From Sialis fuliginosa (lineage: Eukaryota > Arthropoda > Insecta > Megaloptera > Sialidae), in NCBI GenBank assembly GCA_961205875.1, contig OY540810.1, positions 5,952,001-6,016,000 on the forward strand: a stretch of 64,000 nt of DNA, in the 5' to 3' direction. The notes under the pieces are model-generated. The model saw only the letters and a program-made list of their open reading frames with translations. It did no database searches and had not been told where the DNA came from. Shown one piece after another: positions 1 to 11,500 of this stretch (position 1 is the stretch's first letter; each line of letters begins with the position of its first letter). A program made the translations under genes and the position numbers.

Positions 1-2151
1 TGAACATAAGGATAAAAAGTGAAGTACTTTTTATGTATTTTACGATAACGGTTTATAGCAGCTATTGCGTTATTAACTGTATACCTAAATATTTTTATAC
101 ATTTAATCTAAATTATCTTATTTTAAGTTAACTAAAATATTAATTTTTTTACCATTTTTATATCTGCATAAATCGTGTTTTTATGAAATATGCAAGTATA
201 AATTAGCACTAATCTGATGCTAAGTTAAACAAAGTAGGTATAACTTCTAACTAAACACCTGTTTTTACTACTTTTAAATTTTGTCGCATCATGTACAATG
301 TACATATAAATATTATGAAGATGAATGAACTTTTGTGAGAGCTACATCGGCTACACCACTACTTGAGTTGTTTGTATAATGATTTATTCAATTATTATCT
401 AGGTATTTACTTTTTTACTAACAGTCTATGAAATAGCGTCTGTATACTGAAAAGATTAAGATTTTAACGTAATCTAATGACTTAATAGTTTATTTTTTTA
501 TATTTGATGAAATTCTCTTCCAAATTAAAACGATGATTCAGTATATTTTAAGATAGATAGACTAACTTCATGGAAGGTTTATTGATTTTAATTTTTATTA
601 AATTGATTTTTAATAGGTAGTTCATGTTACAGTATTTACAAAATATGTTGTTTCTGAAAAAGAAAATATTTCCATGGGAGCCACGAGACTTTCTTATATG
701 TAATAGTGAGAGTAAACATGCAGTGCACGTGATTCCAATTTTATAAAACAAAATTCTGAGAAACTAATAAAAGATAGAATAAAATAGCATGGCTTGGCCA
801 TAAAAAGCACACCTTTAGACTTTTGAAACTATTGTGTTTTGAAGAATGCTTTTAAAAAATGTTAATTTTCTTATCTTTACTCTCATTTCTTGTCTAAATT
901 GATATTAATAGTAATAATAGTGATTTTATAAGTTAAATGACATAACCTCACTTTCAAGTAGTATATTTTCTTAAAACAATTTGTCGCAAAAGAATAAATA
1001 AATACAGAACCTGAAAAACATCTTCCACAAATAATAAATAATACATTTTAATTTATCATAATACGTTAATACCTACTTTGGTTAAGATGTATCCAATAGT
1101 AAATAATATAATAATATTGTAAAGTTATTTTATAACTATTAGTTATTTGAAATAACTTTTATTTTGAAATTTCCATACCAAAGCACATTTTAAATATGTT
1201 AAAAAATTGAAATATATCGGTGGTATTTTAGTCGTGCAGCGATAGCATTTTGATGTGCATGTTTTGCGCCACCTTGCAGTTTTGTGTATTTTCCAACAGG
1301 TTGACTGAACCGAAGGTTCTGTGTACAAACGCGACTGGGTTATTTCCTGTGCACGCGTTTTATTATACCTGGTGCATTTTTTCGGTTGCTAGGTTATTTT
1401 TTATATTTATTTTACTATGCTAAAATGATGCCATATCTCTATTGTTGTAACCGCAGCTGTAATCAACGAAGTAGAAATAAGCAAAAGATTATATTGGTTT
1501 TAAAAAGTAAAAAATATTTAAAATATTATTAAAAAATCAACGTTTGAAATACTTATTTCATTTTTGTTTGATGAAAAATTCTAAACTAAAATGACTCATC
1601 AAATCATCACACTTTCGTTAAAAATAGTCGCATAATGATGAAAAGTCATTTTTAATCATGTAATCTCTATTTTTAAATCCTTTTTAAATTTTAATTCAAT
1701 CGAGTTTTCGAAAAGCTGGAAAAAAATGAATCGAAATCGGGAAAGGATACATTTTTTTTTCAAAACTTTGTACTCAATTATATCAATTACATTTTCACTC
1801 GATGAATTTATTTTATAATGTGTGCTTGGTTGCATTTTAAAGCTTGAATACAAAAAAGACATTAACGTCTACTAAATAGAATTTATGTTGATTTTGTTGT
1901 ACCTTCCCCCCACCTTGTAAGGATTCGTAAGTATTAGATAACCCCCCCACCTTCATTTCCTGACGTATTTTAATATAATTTATTATTAAAAAAACCTTAC
2001 GAAAGTAACGATTTGGACCCCCCCCCCCCCCCTCTCCTGCGCAAGGTTAAAAGGGACCACTCCGAAACAAAATGAATGGAAGTATATAAATATCTATGTT
2101 CAAAATATTTAATGAAATATTTTTCTTTATAAATTGTTTTTACCTGCATGA
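1..2151. other. AT-rich stretch, no gene seen
   Basis: Both strands contain only short frames of about 70 codons or less with no recognisable protein character. The stretch holds one copy of a dispersed repeat (672-784) and ends in a run of fifteen C (2018-2032) just before a hAT-type element. I see no exon, RNA gene or promoter that I could defend. Confidence 0.6.
672..784 (+). repeat. Dispersed repeat, copy 1 (second copy at 20231-20340)
   Basis: This 113-bp block begins CCATGGGAGCCACG and ends in AAAAGATAGAATAAAA. It closely matches 20231-20340 in the same orientation, with scattered substitutions and small indels. Both contain GACTTTCTTATA and CAGTGCACGTGATT. Family unknown; no terminal inverted repeats are visible. 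Confidence 0.7.
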
Positions 2152-2386
2152 CAGGGCTGTAACTACCCCGTGGCCCCCGCGTCAGCATACCAGTTTTATT
2201 TTTATTTGGTTTTTGAAAATATTATACCTATTAGTAAGAAAAAAAGGTCATTAAAATCTAAATTAAAAATAGGTGTTAATTTCTAAGTAAGGATAAAAAA
2301 GGCCTTCAAATTTTATTTTTGCATATTCTGAGGGTCCCTCAGTCACATTTTGCTCCGGGCCCCCCGAGCCTGTATTTACGGCCCTG
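2152..2386. mobile_element. hAT-type miniature element with perfect 8-bp target duplication
   Basis: The 235-bp element is bounded by terminal inverted repeats CAGGGCTGTAACTAC (left) and, read inward from the right, CAGGGCCGTAAATAC. It is flanked on both sides by the direct repeat CTGCATGA (2144-2151 and 2387-2394). An 8-bp duplication and CAGGG termini are what hAT transposases produce. There is no transposase frame inside, so it is non-autonomous. The ends are GC-rich, in contrast to the AT-rich surroundings. Confidence 0.85.
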
Positions 2387-3900
2387 CTGCATGAGCATCA
2401 AAATAATTAATTTATGCGGAGCATACTTAATTAACCATTTTGGCTTCTGAACTATTCATATAATTTTATCTCAAAAAAAAATCAATATTTTCAATGTTAA
2501 TAAAAAAATCGCGCATCTTGACAATCGTGGTAATATATAAGGTTCACACGACGTGAATAATTCTAAATACGCAAAGAATTCACCTAGAATTTTCTACACA
2601 TAAAAATGTTACAAATGAGTTATTGCGTAACAACAACGCGAACCCATTGTAGAGGCACCAGCGAGTCTGCGTCATTTGATTAAAAGTAAAATCAAAGACC
2701 TAAAGCGACGAATGTAGTCACCGGTACATGTGCGTCGCATCAAGGGGGGGGGGGCGTGGTGGAATCCAGAGGTGTTAAAAATGTTCATTGAAATTTCATT
2801 TTTAAGTTGTTACTTAAAATAATATCTTATTGTATATAAAGTTTGAAGATAAGTAGGTTTTTATTTGGTCATTATCTACTTAGAATTCTATTTTCTTGTA
2901 TATGTGTGTAATAATAATATTGTTTTGATTTTCTTTCATATTATGTTAGTAAACATTAAATTACCTTAAGCATTGCAATAAAAATTTAATTTTCTAAAGG
3001 ATATTTTCATATTTTTCGAAAAATTAATTTGAACCGTTTTAATTTTTAATCATTCAATTTGATTCTGGAAACTTATGTTTGCTTTCTATTGATAGATTTA
3101 ACATTCAAATAATTAACTTAAAATCAACTAAATTCGACCTTACTAATATTATAAATACGAAAGAGACTCTCCTTGGGTTGCATAAAGCAAAATTAATCAT
3201 GATTAGTTAATCAGTTGTTTTCAAACCATAATTACGTCAATTCTAAAAAACAATAACGGTTATGATAAATTTTATAAGGTAAATTCGGAATACTTTGTAT
3301 CTCGAAAAACTGATTAGATAAAAAATACAAATTCCATGCGGAGGAAGTCGTGGGTAACAGCTATTACTTTATACAAAGTCATAGTTTTCTCCCCCCAAAC
3401 CAAAAAAATAAGTATTAAAAGAACTTTTAATACACGAAAATAGACATAATTCAAAACTCTGTAGTTATTGTAAAAACGGTAATAAAGAAATAAACATTTA
3501 AAAGATTCAAATCACCACAGATTAGTGATTTTTATAAATAGAATCAGTATGGGATTGTAAAGAAAACAAAAAAATAATGCAAAAATTGCAATGCAGTTCG
3601 AAAGCGTAAAATTTCAGCTTTGATGTTTTTTGGGGAAATTTGATTTCTGATTTTTTTCCATACGGTTATTTTACGTCACGTTTCATCTAGCATCCGGCAC
3701 AGAGAACTAAAATTCAAAATCATTGAAATAAATTCGCTTCAACATAATATCGCAACATTGCACCCCAATCAATTGGCGCCTTAGGCATATCACTACAGCG
3801 TCAACCACATGTTATAATAATCGTAAATCGTAGATATTACAATTTGTAACATTGTGGCTGCTATAATATAAATTATACATATATGCTGTTTTATAAAGTT
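2387..3900. other. AT-rich stretch, no gene seen
   Basis: No coding frame with protein character was found on either strand. The only oddity is an 11-G run at 2744-2754 next to a short GC-richer patch around 2690-2765. The stretch ending near 3800 contains a fragment resembling other insect interspersed repeats, but without boundaries I can support. Confidence 0.5.
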
Positions 3901-3944
3901 TATTTATATATGTATTATTTAAATTGTTTGAGGAACTCTGTAAG

Positions 3945-4035
3945 TGAGTGGTAAGGTATAGAGCTGGGCGAAAGACGAGGTGGGGCGGGCGAGTACGCGT
4001 GAGGAAACAAAACATGGCTCTAGGCAAACGTTTTG
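3945..4035 (+). other. GC-rich island of unknown role
   Basis: A patch around GGTGGGGCGGGCGAGTACGCG is far richer in G+C and CpG than its neighbourhood. It is followed by an ATG in good context (AAACATGG, 4014-4016) that opens a frame of only about 42 codons. It could be a distal promoter or leader exon for the downstream CrebA gene, a non-coding RNA start, or a repeat remnant. I could not connect the frame to any later exon. Confidence 0.25.
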
Positions 4036-4992
4036 TGATTAACACAACGGTACCTCGCATTCCAAGCGTCATTATATGTGTATATATACGATTATATTAT
4101 ACTTATATGTGTAGATATATACACCACATGACCAATTGAAGCGGAATCTCTGATTCACGAGTGTATTATTTTTGTTTACTTTTTTGCGAATTGCGCAGAA
4201 TTTTAGGCGTGGTATGACATTTAATAAATATTTTAACTGTATAAGGTAATTGTTATCATTTAATAAAAATAAAATAAAAATTGTTGATTTAATTGTATAC
4301 AAACTTTACCCCCTCTTGCAAAATATTTTGTGGACGCCTTTGGGTGCCATTTTGTGAATATTTTAGCGAATAAAATTGAATAAATCGACGCTTTAGAAAC
4401 CAGGAGGTGGGAGAAAAAATGACATTGCAGCGAAACGAAGTCTTAGCAATCGTTATTCTAAAGGCGTTGAAAATTATAATAGGAAAAGATAAGAAAAATG
4501 TAATATTAAATATTGAGTTCGTTTTTTTTTTGATAATAGTTCTTTTGTTATCAAAATTTTATTAACGTCCCGAACATGTTTTAAGTCAACAATGTTTTAA
4601 TTTTTATTAATTATTGATATTTTAATAAAAGTTATTTATTTAATTTTATGATTCTGCAACTTTAACGGTCAAGAAAAGAGTTAGAAAGTATCAAATTTTG
4701 TTAAAACAGCATTTTTACACTTTGTATTGAAAATAAAGCTAAGCCGGCTCTCTCTTTTTTAATAAAACATTAAAATTAACAAAATCTGTATAAAAAACTT
4801 TTAGACTTGTTAGTAACGTTATCACAGGTAACGTAATGTAAGGTGTGATTATAAAATGACAGCCAGGGTGGATAATGAGGTGAGTTAAACCAAACCTGAG
4901 AACTGAATTCGCCCTTAAAGTATTTCTCAGGAATATGTTAGAAAACGCCCTAACACAAACTAAATTAATTTACGCGACTCGTGTAATTTCTT

Positions 4993-5238
4993 GAAAAATA
5001 AAAAAATAACACGAGTAAGCCCAAACTCATTAAAAAAATAAAAAAATATTATAAGAAGCTCCAATAAAAACCCTAAAACAATTCAGTATCTGTGAGCAAA
5101 GATACCGTCAAAATAAAATCAATAAAATTGTTGAAATTAATTTTATTTTTACAATATCTTTGCATGGAGCTTCTTATAATGTTTTTTTTAGTTTTTTGAA
5201 ATAAAATTTGGGCTTAAACGTGTTATTTTTTTATTTTC
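4993..5238. mobile_element. Foldback (long inverted repeat) element
   Basis: Two imperfect arms of about 80 bp face each other around a loop of about 90 bp. The left arm runs through TAACACGAGTAAGCCCAAA and ATTATAAGAAGCTCCA; the right arm runs back through TGGAGCTTCTTATAAT, TTTGGGCTTAAACGTGTTA. There is no coding capacity. It is probably a miniature inverted-repeat transposon; no clear target duplication was found. Confidence 0.6.
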
Positions 5239-6607
5239 TGAAAAATACCTTTAATCGATGCATGTCAACCCTTGTTTTGAACTGACAGCTCCTTCGTGTT
5301 GCTAGAAACCTATATATTTATTAAAACATATAATACTTATCAATACATAATATATACATAATATATACATAATATACCTATTTAGTATGTATATGTGTTT
5401 AGAGCAATGTTTAAATATGTCCTTATTTTTTTATCGACATTGAGACATAGATTAGCAAAATATATATTGGTAATAATAAAGTATTAATAAAATTTATTGA
5501 TAACCAAGATAATTAAAATTGTAGACTATTTTTATTGATTAATTATTAGAGATAGTAATATATTTCAAATGATTGATATGACTTATACTCGTAATATAAG
5601 ATATTAATAGTTTATAATGACTACAGAAGAAACGATAAAATTAATTAATTAATGCAAAATTATATAATAAAAACTCTTAAGGTGAAGGCACTTTAATATA
5701 AAACACGTTTATGGCATTCTAGTATCCTTGTAATTTTTTTATCAAGTTTCATCTATAAAGGATTCAAAATCAAGAGTTTTTAAATGTAAAACATCAAAGT
5801 ATAGAGTGTATTTCCTTAAAGAATCGTAAAATATAAAATTTCGCGACACCTTTTTGGCACATACAAAAAATACTTTCGCTTGATGAAAGTGCAGTTTCAA
5901 ATTAGTAAGTTTTTTTTTAATATTTGATTTGCAGTTTTCTACCGAGTTGTTTGGTGTAAATTAATGTCCCACATTATCTAAATCCGGGCCTGATCGTATG
6001 ACCCAATATTGCAAGTGTTAGAAATGTTTTCTATGTGAAATATAGTCGATTGTTTTCACATCTATAATATATTTAGGTAATGACTTTCTTAACCTCGTGT
6101 TCGAAGCGCATCTTCAATCTGTGTATCTGCTAATAATAGACCACACACCTGGGGAATTGTGTTCATGTGCTGCGAACAGCAAGGGTAAAAACACAATTAT
6201 AATAATGAATTTATTTCTTATTTTGGAAAGCGTCGAGTGGGTTTTTATTATAAAAGTATATCAAAATATTAAAATTAGTGATTATATCTTGGGAACCGTT
6301 ACAAGTAAAAAAAAATTAACTTTGCAATTAATGTAAAAAAAAGTTATATTATTTTAGTTATTCCATATGATTTAAACAAAATCACATGCTTCATTTGGAT
6401 AAAATATTAGCATATCACATGCCTCTATTCATATACAAATAATTCGCAGCAATTAAAACACGTTTAAACACTCATGAAATTAATAACGTTAACAGATTTT
6501 GTTTGTTGCACTACTAGCATCTGATTTTTAAGGAAATATTGTGAATTAATATCCATAGAAAGCAACACGAATTATAAAGTGTGTACGGCGGGCGTTAATG
6601 GGTTAAG

Positions 6608-6841
6608 GCCCAGTATTATAAAGAAATTTGGTCGGGAGCTAATGTCTTCTGCGAGGTGTCAAATCGTTATGAATTTGCTCGGGATTCTAGAACATACAAT
6701 GGTAATAAGTATATATGTAAATATAAATGCTATGTATTTTAAGAGGTACACATATCACCACTGCTTTTAGATCAAATATACCATTTCATTCACTACATCT
6801 GTCAGTGAGTTGTCATTTATATTTAATAACCCGTAGATAAT
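6608..6841. mobile_element. Copy of a GGTATTATAA-type miniature element (family B)
   Basis: It starts GCCCAGTATTATAAAG and ends near TTTATATTTAATAACCCG. The interior strings TCGTTATGAATTTGCTC and GTTGTCATTTATATTTAATA recur in the copies at 22264-22508 and 38205-38715. No coding frame is present. Edges are approximate. Confidence 0.55.
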
Positions 6842-7184
6842 GTCAACTCCGAATACCAGACCATTCATTAAGAAATAAAATGCATGTTTATTTACTTTTA
6901 TAATAATATTTTAACAATAGAGTATAGCACACATTACAAAATAACTCGACCGCTATCTTCAGTTGACTGACTCTTATTATAATACAGACATAGCCAGCAA
7001 TTAATGTTTAAAACAAACAGTTAAAGTACCGAATTTTATATAACTTAAAGAACATACATGCATAACATATGGCTAGTGGAATTTTGTCCGTTAAATCCGA
7101 ATTCCGTAAAATCAGGGTTTTATTTTAAATAAGTTTAAATACTTATTTTAAAACAATGGTTATTATCTATATTAGTAGTAGCGC

Positions 7185-7330
7185 ATCGTTCCTGTACGGC
7201 TTGACTCCGTAGTCCGTAGTATTAGCGCCCATGTATTCGCACCTGAACTCACAGCGAGTAGCTACGGAGTGAGTGTGGTGCCGCGCCACTCACTCGGCGA
7301 CTCTCACTGCCAGGACCTCGGGCTAGTGTA
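7185..7330 (+). promoter_or_regulatory. GC-rich island upstream of CrebA: candidate promoter/leader exon
   Basis: About 145 bp of unusually GC- and CpG-rich sequence (for example GTGCCGCGCCACTCACTCGG) stands out sharply from the AT-rich surroundings, 1.3 kb before the first recognised CrebA coding exon on the same strand. It contains a consensus-like splice donor, CTACGGA followed by GTGAGT (donor at 7269). Because the CrebA coding exon opens directly at a splice acceptor three bases before its ATG, a spliced upstream leader must exist, and this island is the best candidate. That link is inference. Confidence 0.4.
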
Positions 7331-7574
7331 TGCGAATTTTCGGCAAAAGGTTAGCCGAGGCTAACAACCCGTGCGTATTAGCGATGCAAAAAATTTCTGT
7401 AAACTTTAAAATTTCCAAACCCCTTAAAATTGAATATTCATCAAACTTCTACAGTCTGCAGAATTTTTTTCTATCTTGTTTTTTTATTTTTTATTATGCT
7501 TTAGTCATTTATGGGGTGGGAGCGAAGATAAGTCATTCATATATCTTAATAAAAAATACGTATACTACGGATTA

Positions 7575-7830
7575 GGGTGGTCAAATAGAACGCGCAATTG
7601 GCGGCAAACCAGTAGGAATTCTTTCTTCATCTAGTAATCATCATGTCCAGTAGTTCGTCTGATGAAGAAGAATTACTTCTTTTGTTAGTTGTGAGTTCAG
7701 CAGCAAGACGAAAAAGGAAATGGGTATGCCATAGTCAATGTGCATAATGCAGGCATTCTACATTCGAGGGGGTTGTTTTCCGAGATAAATACTGAAGCGA
7801 AGTCATACAAACAACTGCACTACCGTACAA
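7575..7830 (+). pseudogene. PIF/Harbinger-like transposon relic with N-terminal nuclease fragment
   Basis: A 34-codon frame at 7643-7747 reads as five Ser followed by DEEELLLLLVV, SSAARRKRKWV and then a stop. A Ser/Asp/Glu start, a Leu-rich helix and an RRKRKW(V) cluster are typical of the first residues of HARBI1-like (PIF/Harbinger) transposon nucleases. Everything after the Trp-Val has decayed; a frame-shifted continuation through about 7830 is possible but weak. A potential terminal repeat GGGTGGTCAAATAGAACGCG begins at 7575 after TTA, the usual 3-bp Harbinger target. I found no matching right end. The catalytic DDE region is absent. Confidence 0.45.
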
Positions 7831-7934
7831 GATCAATCAAGTTTTCATTATTATCTTCTCTTTTATTCATTTTGCCATCCAGTCCGCGCGCGAACGTTAC
7901 AATACTCGGTGAAAAAATTAAGGTGTGTAAAGTA

Positions 7935-8040
7935 TAAGGAAGCCTCGTAACTTGGCGCGAGAGGGGGAAACACGTCATCTGGTATGCCCAAGCTGATTGG
8001 TCAATAGTTACGAAGTAACCTGTGTATTTACTAACCTTGG
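7935..8040 (+). repeat. Dispersed repeat shared with 31120-31325
   Basis: The strings CTTGGCGCGAGAGGGGGAAA, TGCCCAAGCTGATTGG and AACCTGTGTATTTACTAACC are matched at 31200-31325 with a few substitutions; a second partial unit lies at 31130-31180. The right edge ends at the same TTTACTAACC string in both places. Family unknown; no coding sequence. Confidence 0.65.
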
Positions 8041-8220
8041 AAAAAAGTATATTTCTATTAAAACGTTGAACTCATTCCTCATGTTAAAACGTACCACTAG
8101 TTTTTAATACATATGTAATACAAGTATGCTAATTTTATGATTTGAAATATCTAAAAATTTCAAAAAATATAAATGACCTAATAATGAATTATTGTACCCA
8201 TCTTTTGAATACCCTAAAAG

Positions 8221-8352
8221 CCGTGATGGGTTATTCAGAAGGCAAATTAGGCAAGTGCCCAAAGCCCTGACCTGAAGGGGTAACTCTACCTTAATTGGGT
8301 CAATAGATATTTCCTTTTTTTGCCTAGAGCCAACGACCATGGCGCGCCACTG
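8221..8352. mobile_element. hAT-type miniature element with perfect 8-bp target duplication, just upstream of CrebA
   Basis: The 132-bp element runs from CCGTGATGGGTTATTC to GGCGCGCCACTG and is flanked by direct repeats CCTAAAAG (8213-8220 and 8353-8360). The termini pair imperfectly, the right end reading CAGTGGCGC from outside. It lies 262 bp before the CrebA first coding exon, so it sits in the presumed leader intron. It carries no transposase frame. Confidence 0.75.
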
Positions 8353-8617
8353 CCTAAAAGAATATTGTTTTATATGTCAGTAAAACTTTTAAGTCTATTC
8401 TGTATCTGTTCCAAACTAAGAGGACTATAATCTGGCAAAGCAAACTAAAAATAATACTAAATAGACCACAAGAGTTAATCGATTTGAATGTTAATAACAA
8501 TATTTATAACTCTAAATACTATAATAATATCTTAGCTTCCTTTTGAAGTAAGGAATTTATGCCTGAAAATATAAACTTAAAAAATAATAATAACATATTC
8601 TTTATTTATTACAGACA

Positions 8618-10793
8618 ATGCAAGAAGTGTTTCGATCTGGAGACACTACTGATATATCGAGCGCAGAATGGGGGGGCATTATGTCAAGCTCAAGTAGCAG
8701 TGGAATTGTTGGATTATTGCGTAGCGGTTCAGGGATAGACAAAAGTGCTCATGGCGTTGTACTACATGACCGGCTCATGACAGAAACAGTGCTTGGCTCT
8801 GGATCGGCTACGCTCATGCCTCCAATCAAGTCAGAGCACTCATACAGCCTTGCATCTGATGGAGATTCACCACCTGATTCACCGATAAGTCATGGGCGGA
8901 TTCATCATCAACAAGATAATGAAGTTTTCTCGGGTTAGTATTTTCAAATTATATCTAAACTAGCTGTATGTTAGATCTTTTGATTCTACACAATTTTGTA
9001 CTACATTATTTTGTTTAATATTTAATGGTTTAGGTAGTATATTGCAAAAAAGCACACTGGCAGCAAACTTTTTCCCACTTGATTTACTATTATCATCACT
9101 GCTTATTCCTTATGTTACCTAACATAACAAAATATAGCTTATAACTTGGCCAAAGAACTTATCTATGAATTTTAAAAAAACACGTAAATCGGATAAGTGG
9201 TTCTTGAGTTATAAGCGCACTAATATATGTATATGAAGGATTATATCCAGTTGTTTCTTGACCATATTATAAACTAGTGTTTTGTTATACACTGTTATGT
9301 TATTAAAATATAATTCATATTTTTTAATTTGATTTTGTAGATATGGAAGATGAATGCTTTCCAGCGATTCCGTTAACACAAGCAGGTGGTGGCGGTGGAC
9401 GATGTTCTTCTTCATCCATTGATGTAACTGTTGATGTTGTAAATGTGAAAGATGAACCACTTACTGATCCAGATAGCCCTTCTTCATCGTGCCCTGCTTC
9501 TCCCAGTCAGTTAAACGATTATGATTTTGAATTAAGTCCAACAATGGTAAATCAATTTAATTTTATTGACTTTAATTTTTAAATTATATTACGAGTAATT
9601 CATGAATAAAGTGATCATATTGTTGCTTAAAAAGAAATATATATTTTTAGATGGGAACATCGAAAAATGTATTAAAACACAACGTGCTGCTTTCATCCAG
9701 ATCAAATATATTTACAACACAACATAGAACCGTGGTGCCAAAAGTAAATATCAAAGTTGAACCAGGAACATCAGGTAAATAAATATAAATTATATTTTAA
9801 TACAATTTATTGTATCTATACTTGTTTCGATATGTGCGGTTAGAATTATTATTGAATTATGTTTTAATATTATGGTATTTTTGTAGGTTTTTCACTACCG
9901 CCAACACCACCATCATGTACAAGCAGTGACGATAGTAGTGAAGATAACGCACCTGCTACAACATGCGCTCAAACAACAACATCAGTAAACACGAGGTCGC
10001 AGCGGACATCCTCAGCTGCGAGACTACTCATCTCTGCGCCTATTGCTACCCGCCAACCCATACACACTCCGTTAATCAGTAGCCAACCAAAGGGATCTAC
10101 TGGACAGCTTATATTAACAGAAGAAGAGAAGCGTACATTGTTAGCTGAAGGCTACCCAGTACCAACACGTTTACCACTGACTAAAGCCGAAGAGAAATCA
10201 CTGAAAAAAATAAGGCGCAAAATTAAAAATAAGGTAAACTAATATATTTTATGTGATAACATTTAAATTAAATAAATAATTTAAAAAATAAAATTCTTTA
10301 ACACATTGTGAACATGGCACCCATGTCCATACAAACATTGTAGCTACGCGGTAAACACAGCTCTCATATCCATACAAACATTGTAGCCACGCGATAAACA
10401 CTGTAACCATATATATTTCTAATTTTATATTTTTTATTTAGGTTATTTTGTGATATATTATTTTAGCTGTTTTACTTATTTAAAATTTGTCAGCCACACT
10501 CGAATGTTCTCAATAATTTGTTTGCTTTGAATGTGTTAACTGCATAACATTCTATTACATGAATAATATTTGTTTTATTATTACAGATTTCTGCACAAGA
10601 AAGTCGTCGTAAAAAAAAAGAATACATGGATCAATTAGAGCGTCGAGTGGAAATTCTAGTGTCTGAAAATACAGATTACCGGAAAAAAATAGAATCACTT
10701 GAAGATTCAAATTCAAATCTCTTAAGCCAGCTTGCTAAGCTGCAAGCAATCGTAGCGCGGACACACCCGCAGACCTTATCGAGACATAAGTAA
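8618..10793 (+). CDS. CrebA: CrebA: CREB3-like bZIP transcription factor
   Basis: This nuclear bZIP factor is known in Drosophila to raise expression of secretory-pathway genes. Five coding exons can be joined with consistent phase: 8618-8933, 9341-9546, 9651-9774, 9887-10233 and 10587-10793, giving 399 residues (Drosophila has about 516). Recognisable blocks are IKSEHSYSL (about 69-77), MEDECFPAI (107-115), VKDEP in exon 2, a Ser/Thr-rich linker, [18 protein letters not shown] before [15 protein letters not shown], the basic region with [12 protein letters not shown] (333-344), and a zipper with Leu at 348, 355, 369, 376 and 383 (Tyr at 362). It ends 12 residues after the zipper, so it lacks the membrane segment of vertebrate CREB3L proteins, as does fly CrebA. 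The ATG was chosen because it sits three bases after a splice acceptor (8614). An upstream exon coding a longer N-terminus, as in other insects, cannot be excluded. Confidence 0.93.
9035..9223 (+). repeat. Dispersed repeat inside CrebA intron 1 (second copy at 55902-56099)
   Basis: About 190 bp match 55902-56099 in the same orientation. The shared strings are TATTGCAAAAAA, GCTTATTC, TTATGTTACCTAAC, AAAGAAC and AAATCGGATAAGTG. Both copies end at AAGCGCACTAA. In the second copy this leads into ACGGACAGACAGATAG, a tail often seen at the 3' end of insect retroelement fragments. It is spliced out of CrebA. Confidence 0.7.
10326..10401 (+). repeat. Two-unit tandem repeat, 43-bp period, in last CrebA intron
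   Basis: A 33-bp core starting TCCATACAAACATTGTAG occurs at 10326 and again at 10369, with two substitutions (CTACGCGG versus CCACGCGA). The intron is otherwise AT-rich, so the CpG-bearing core is conspicuous. Confidence 0.7.
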
Positions 10794-11500
10794 ACTTAAC
10801 ACATTCCCGAAGTTTCGCATTATAACTTCATACTAGTTGTGCGGTTTAATTATTAATTTAGTTTATTTTCACGCACTGGTTAGTAATGTCGTGACTTAAT
10901 AGTTATTAATGTATTGAGAGATTTATTTTAGAGTGGTTTTTACAAACCAATTATATTTAAATATTATATGGGATGATTTAACGGAGTATTTATTAAAACT
11001 GTTAATAGTTCATAGATAAATTGTATTAAAAACTGTAGTAAATATTTATTATTATTGATTTATTTATATAGTTTATTATATAAACAGTAAAGTCAATATA
11101 AAACAATTCAAAGAAATGTATAGATGTTTTAATGTGTTTGTATATTATAATTGACAAGCATTTAGTGAATTAGTTTGTGATATTACAGTTTTAATTAAAC
11201 ATATCCGTTTATTCATCCTATGTATTCTTTTTACCATATTTACGAGAAGTTTTGCAATGCAAAGTACAAATAAAAATGCGTGCTTCGGATTAAGGCTAAA
11301 CATAAATAAATCAATGATTCAGTATCATTGTCAGTTAAATACAGCAACTTTAAAAAAATTATAATTTAAACTAGTGCGACAAAATGAATCCAAAAGTGTG
11401 CTTAAATCTAGGTTATGTAAAATTTATAAAATTGTCTACTTCGTTTATGAACCATGTAGTGTTTGTTAACAGCAATCATGTTTTTTTTGTACAAAATAAA
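10794..11500 (+). other. Probable CrebA 3' untranslated region with several poly(A) signals
   Basis: After the stop codon (10791-10793) the sequence is AT-rich and non-coding. Canonical AATAAA hexamers lie at 11269-11274 and 11495-11500, with others further on. Which is used cannot be told from sequence. Confidence 0.4.

Noticed and set aside
4906-4918. GAATTCGCCCTT, identical to a common PCR-cloning vector junction
   Set aside because: Only 12 bases match and the flanks are ordinary AT-rich genomic sequence; coincidence is more likely than vector contamination.
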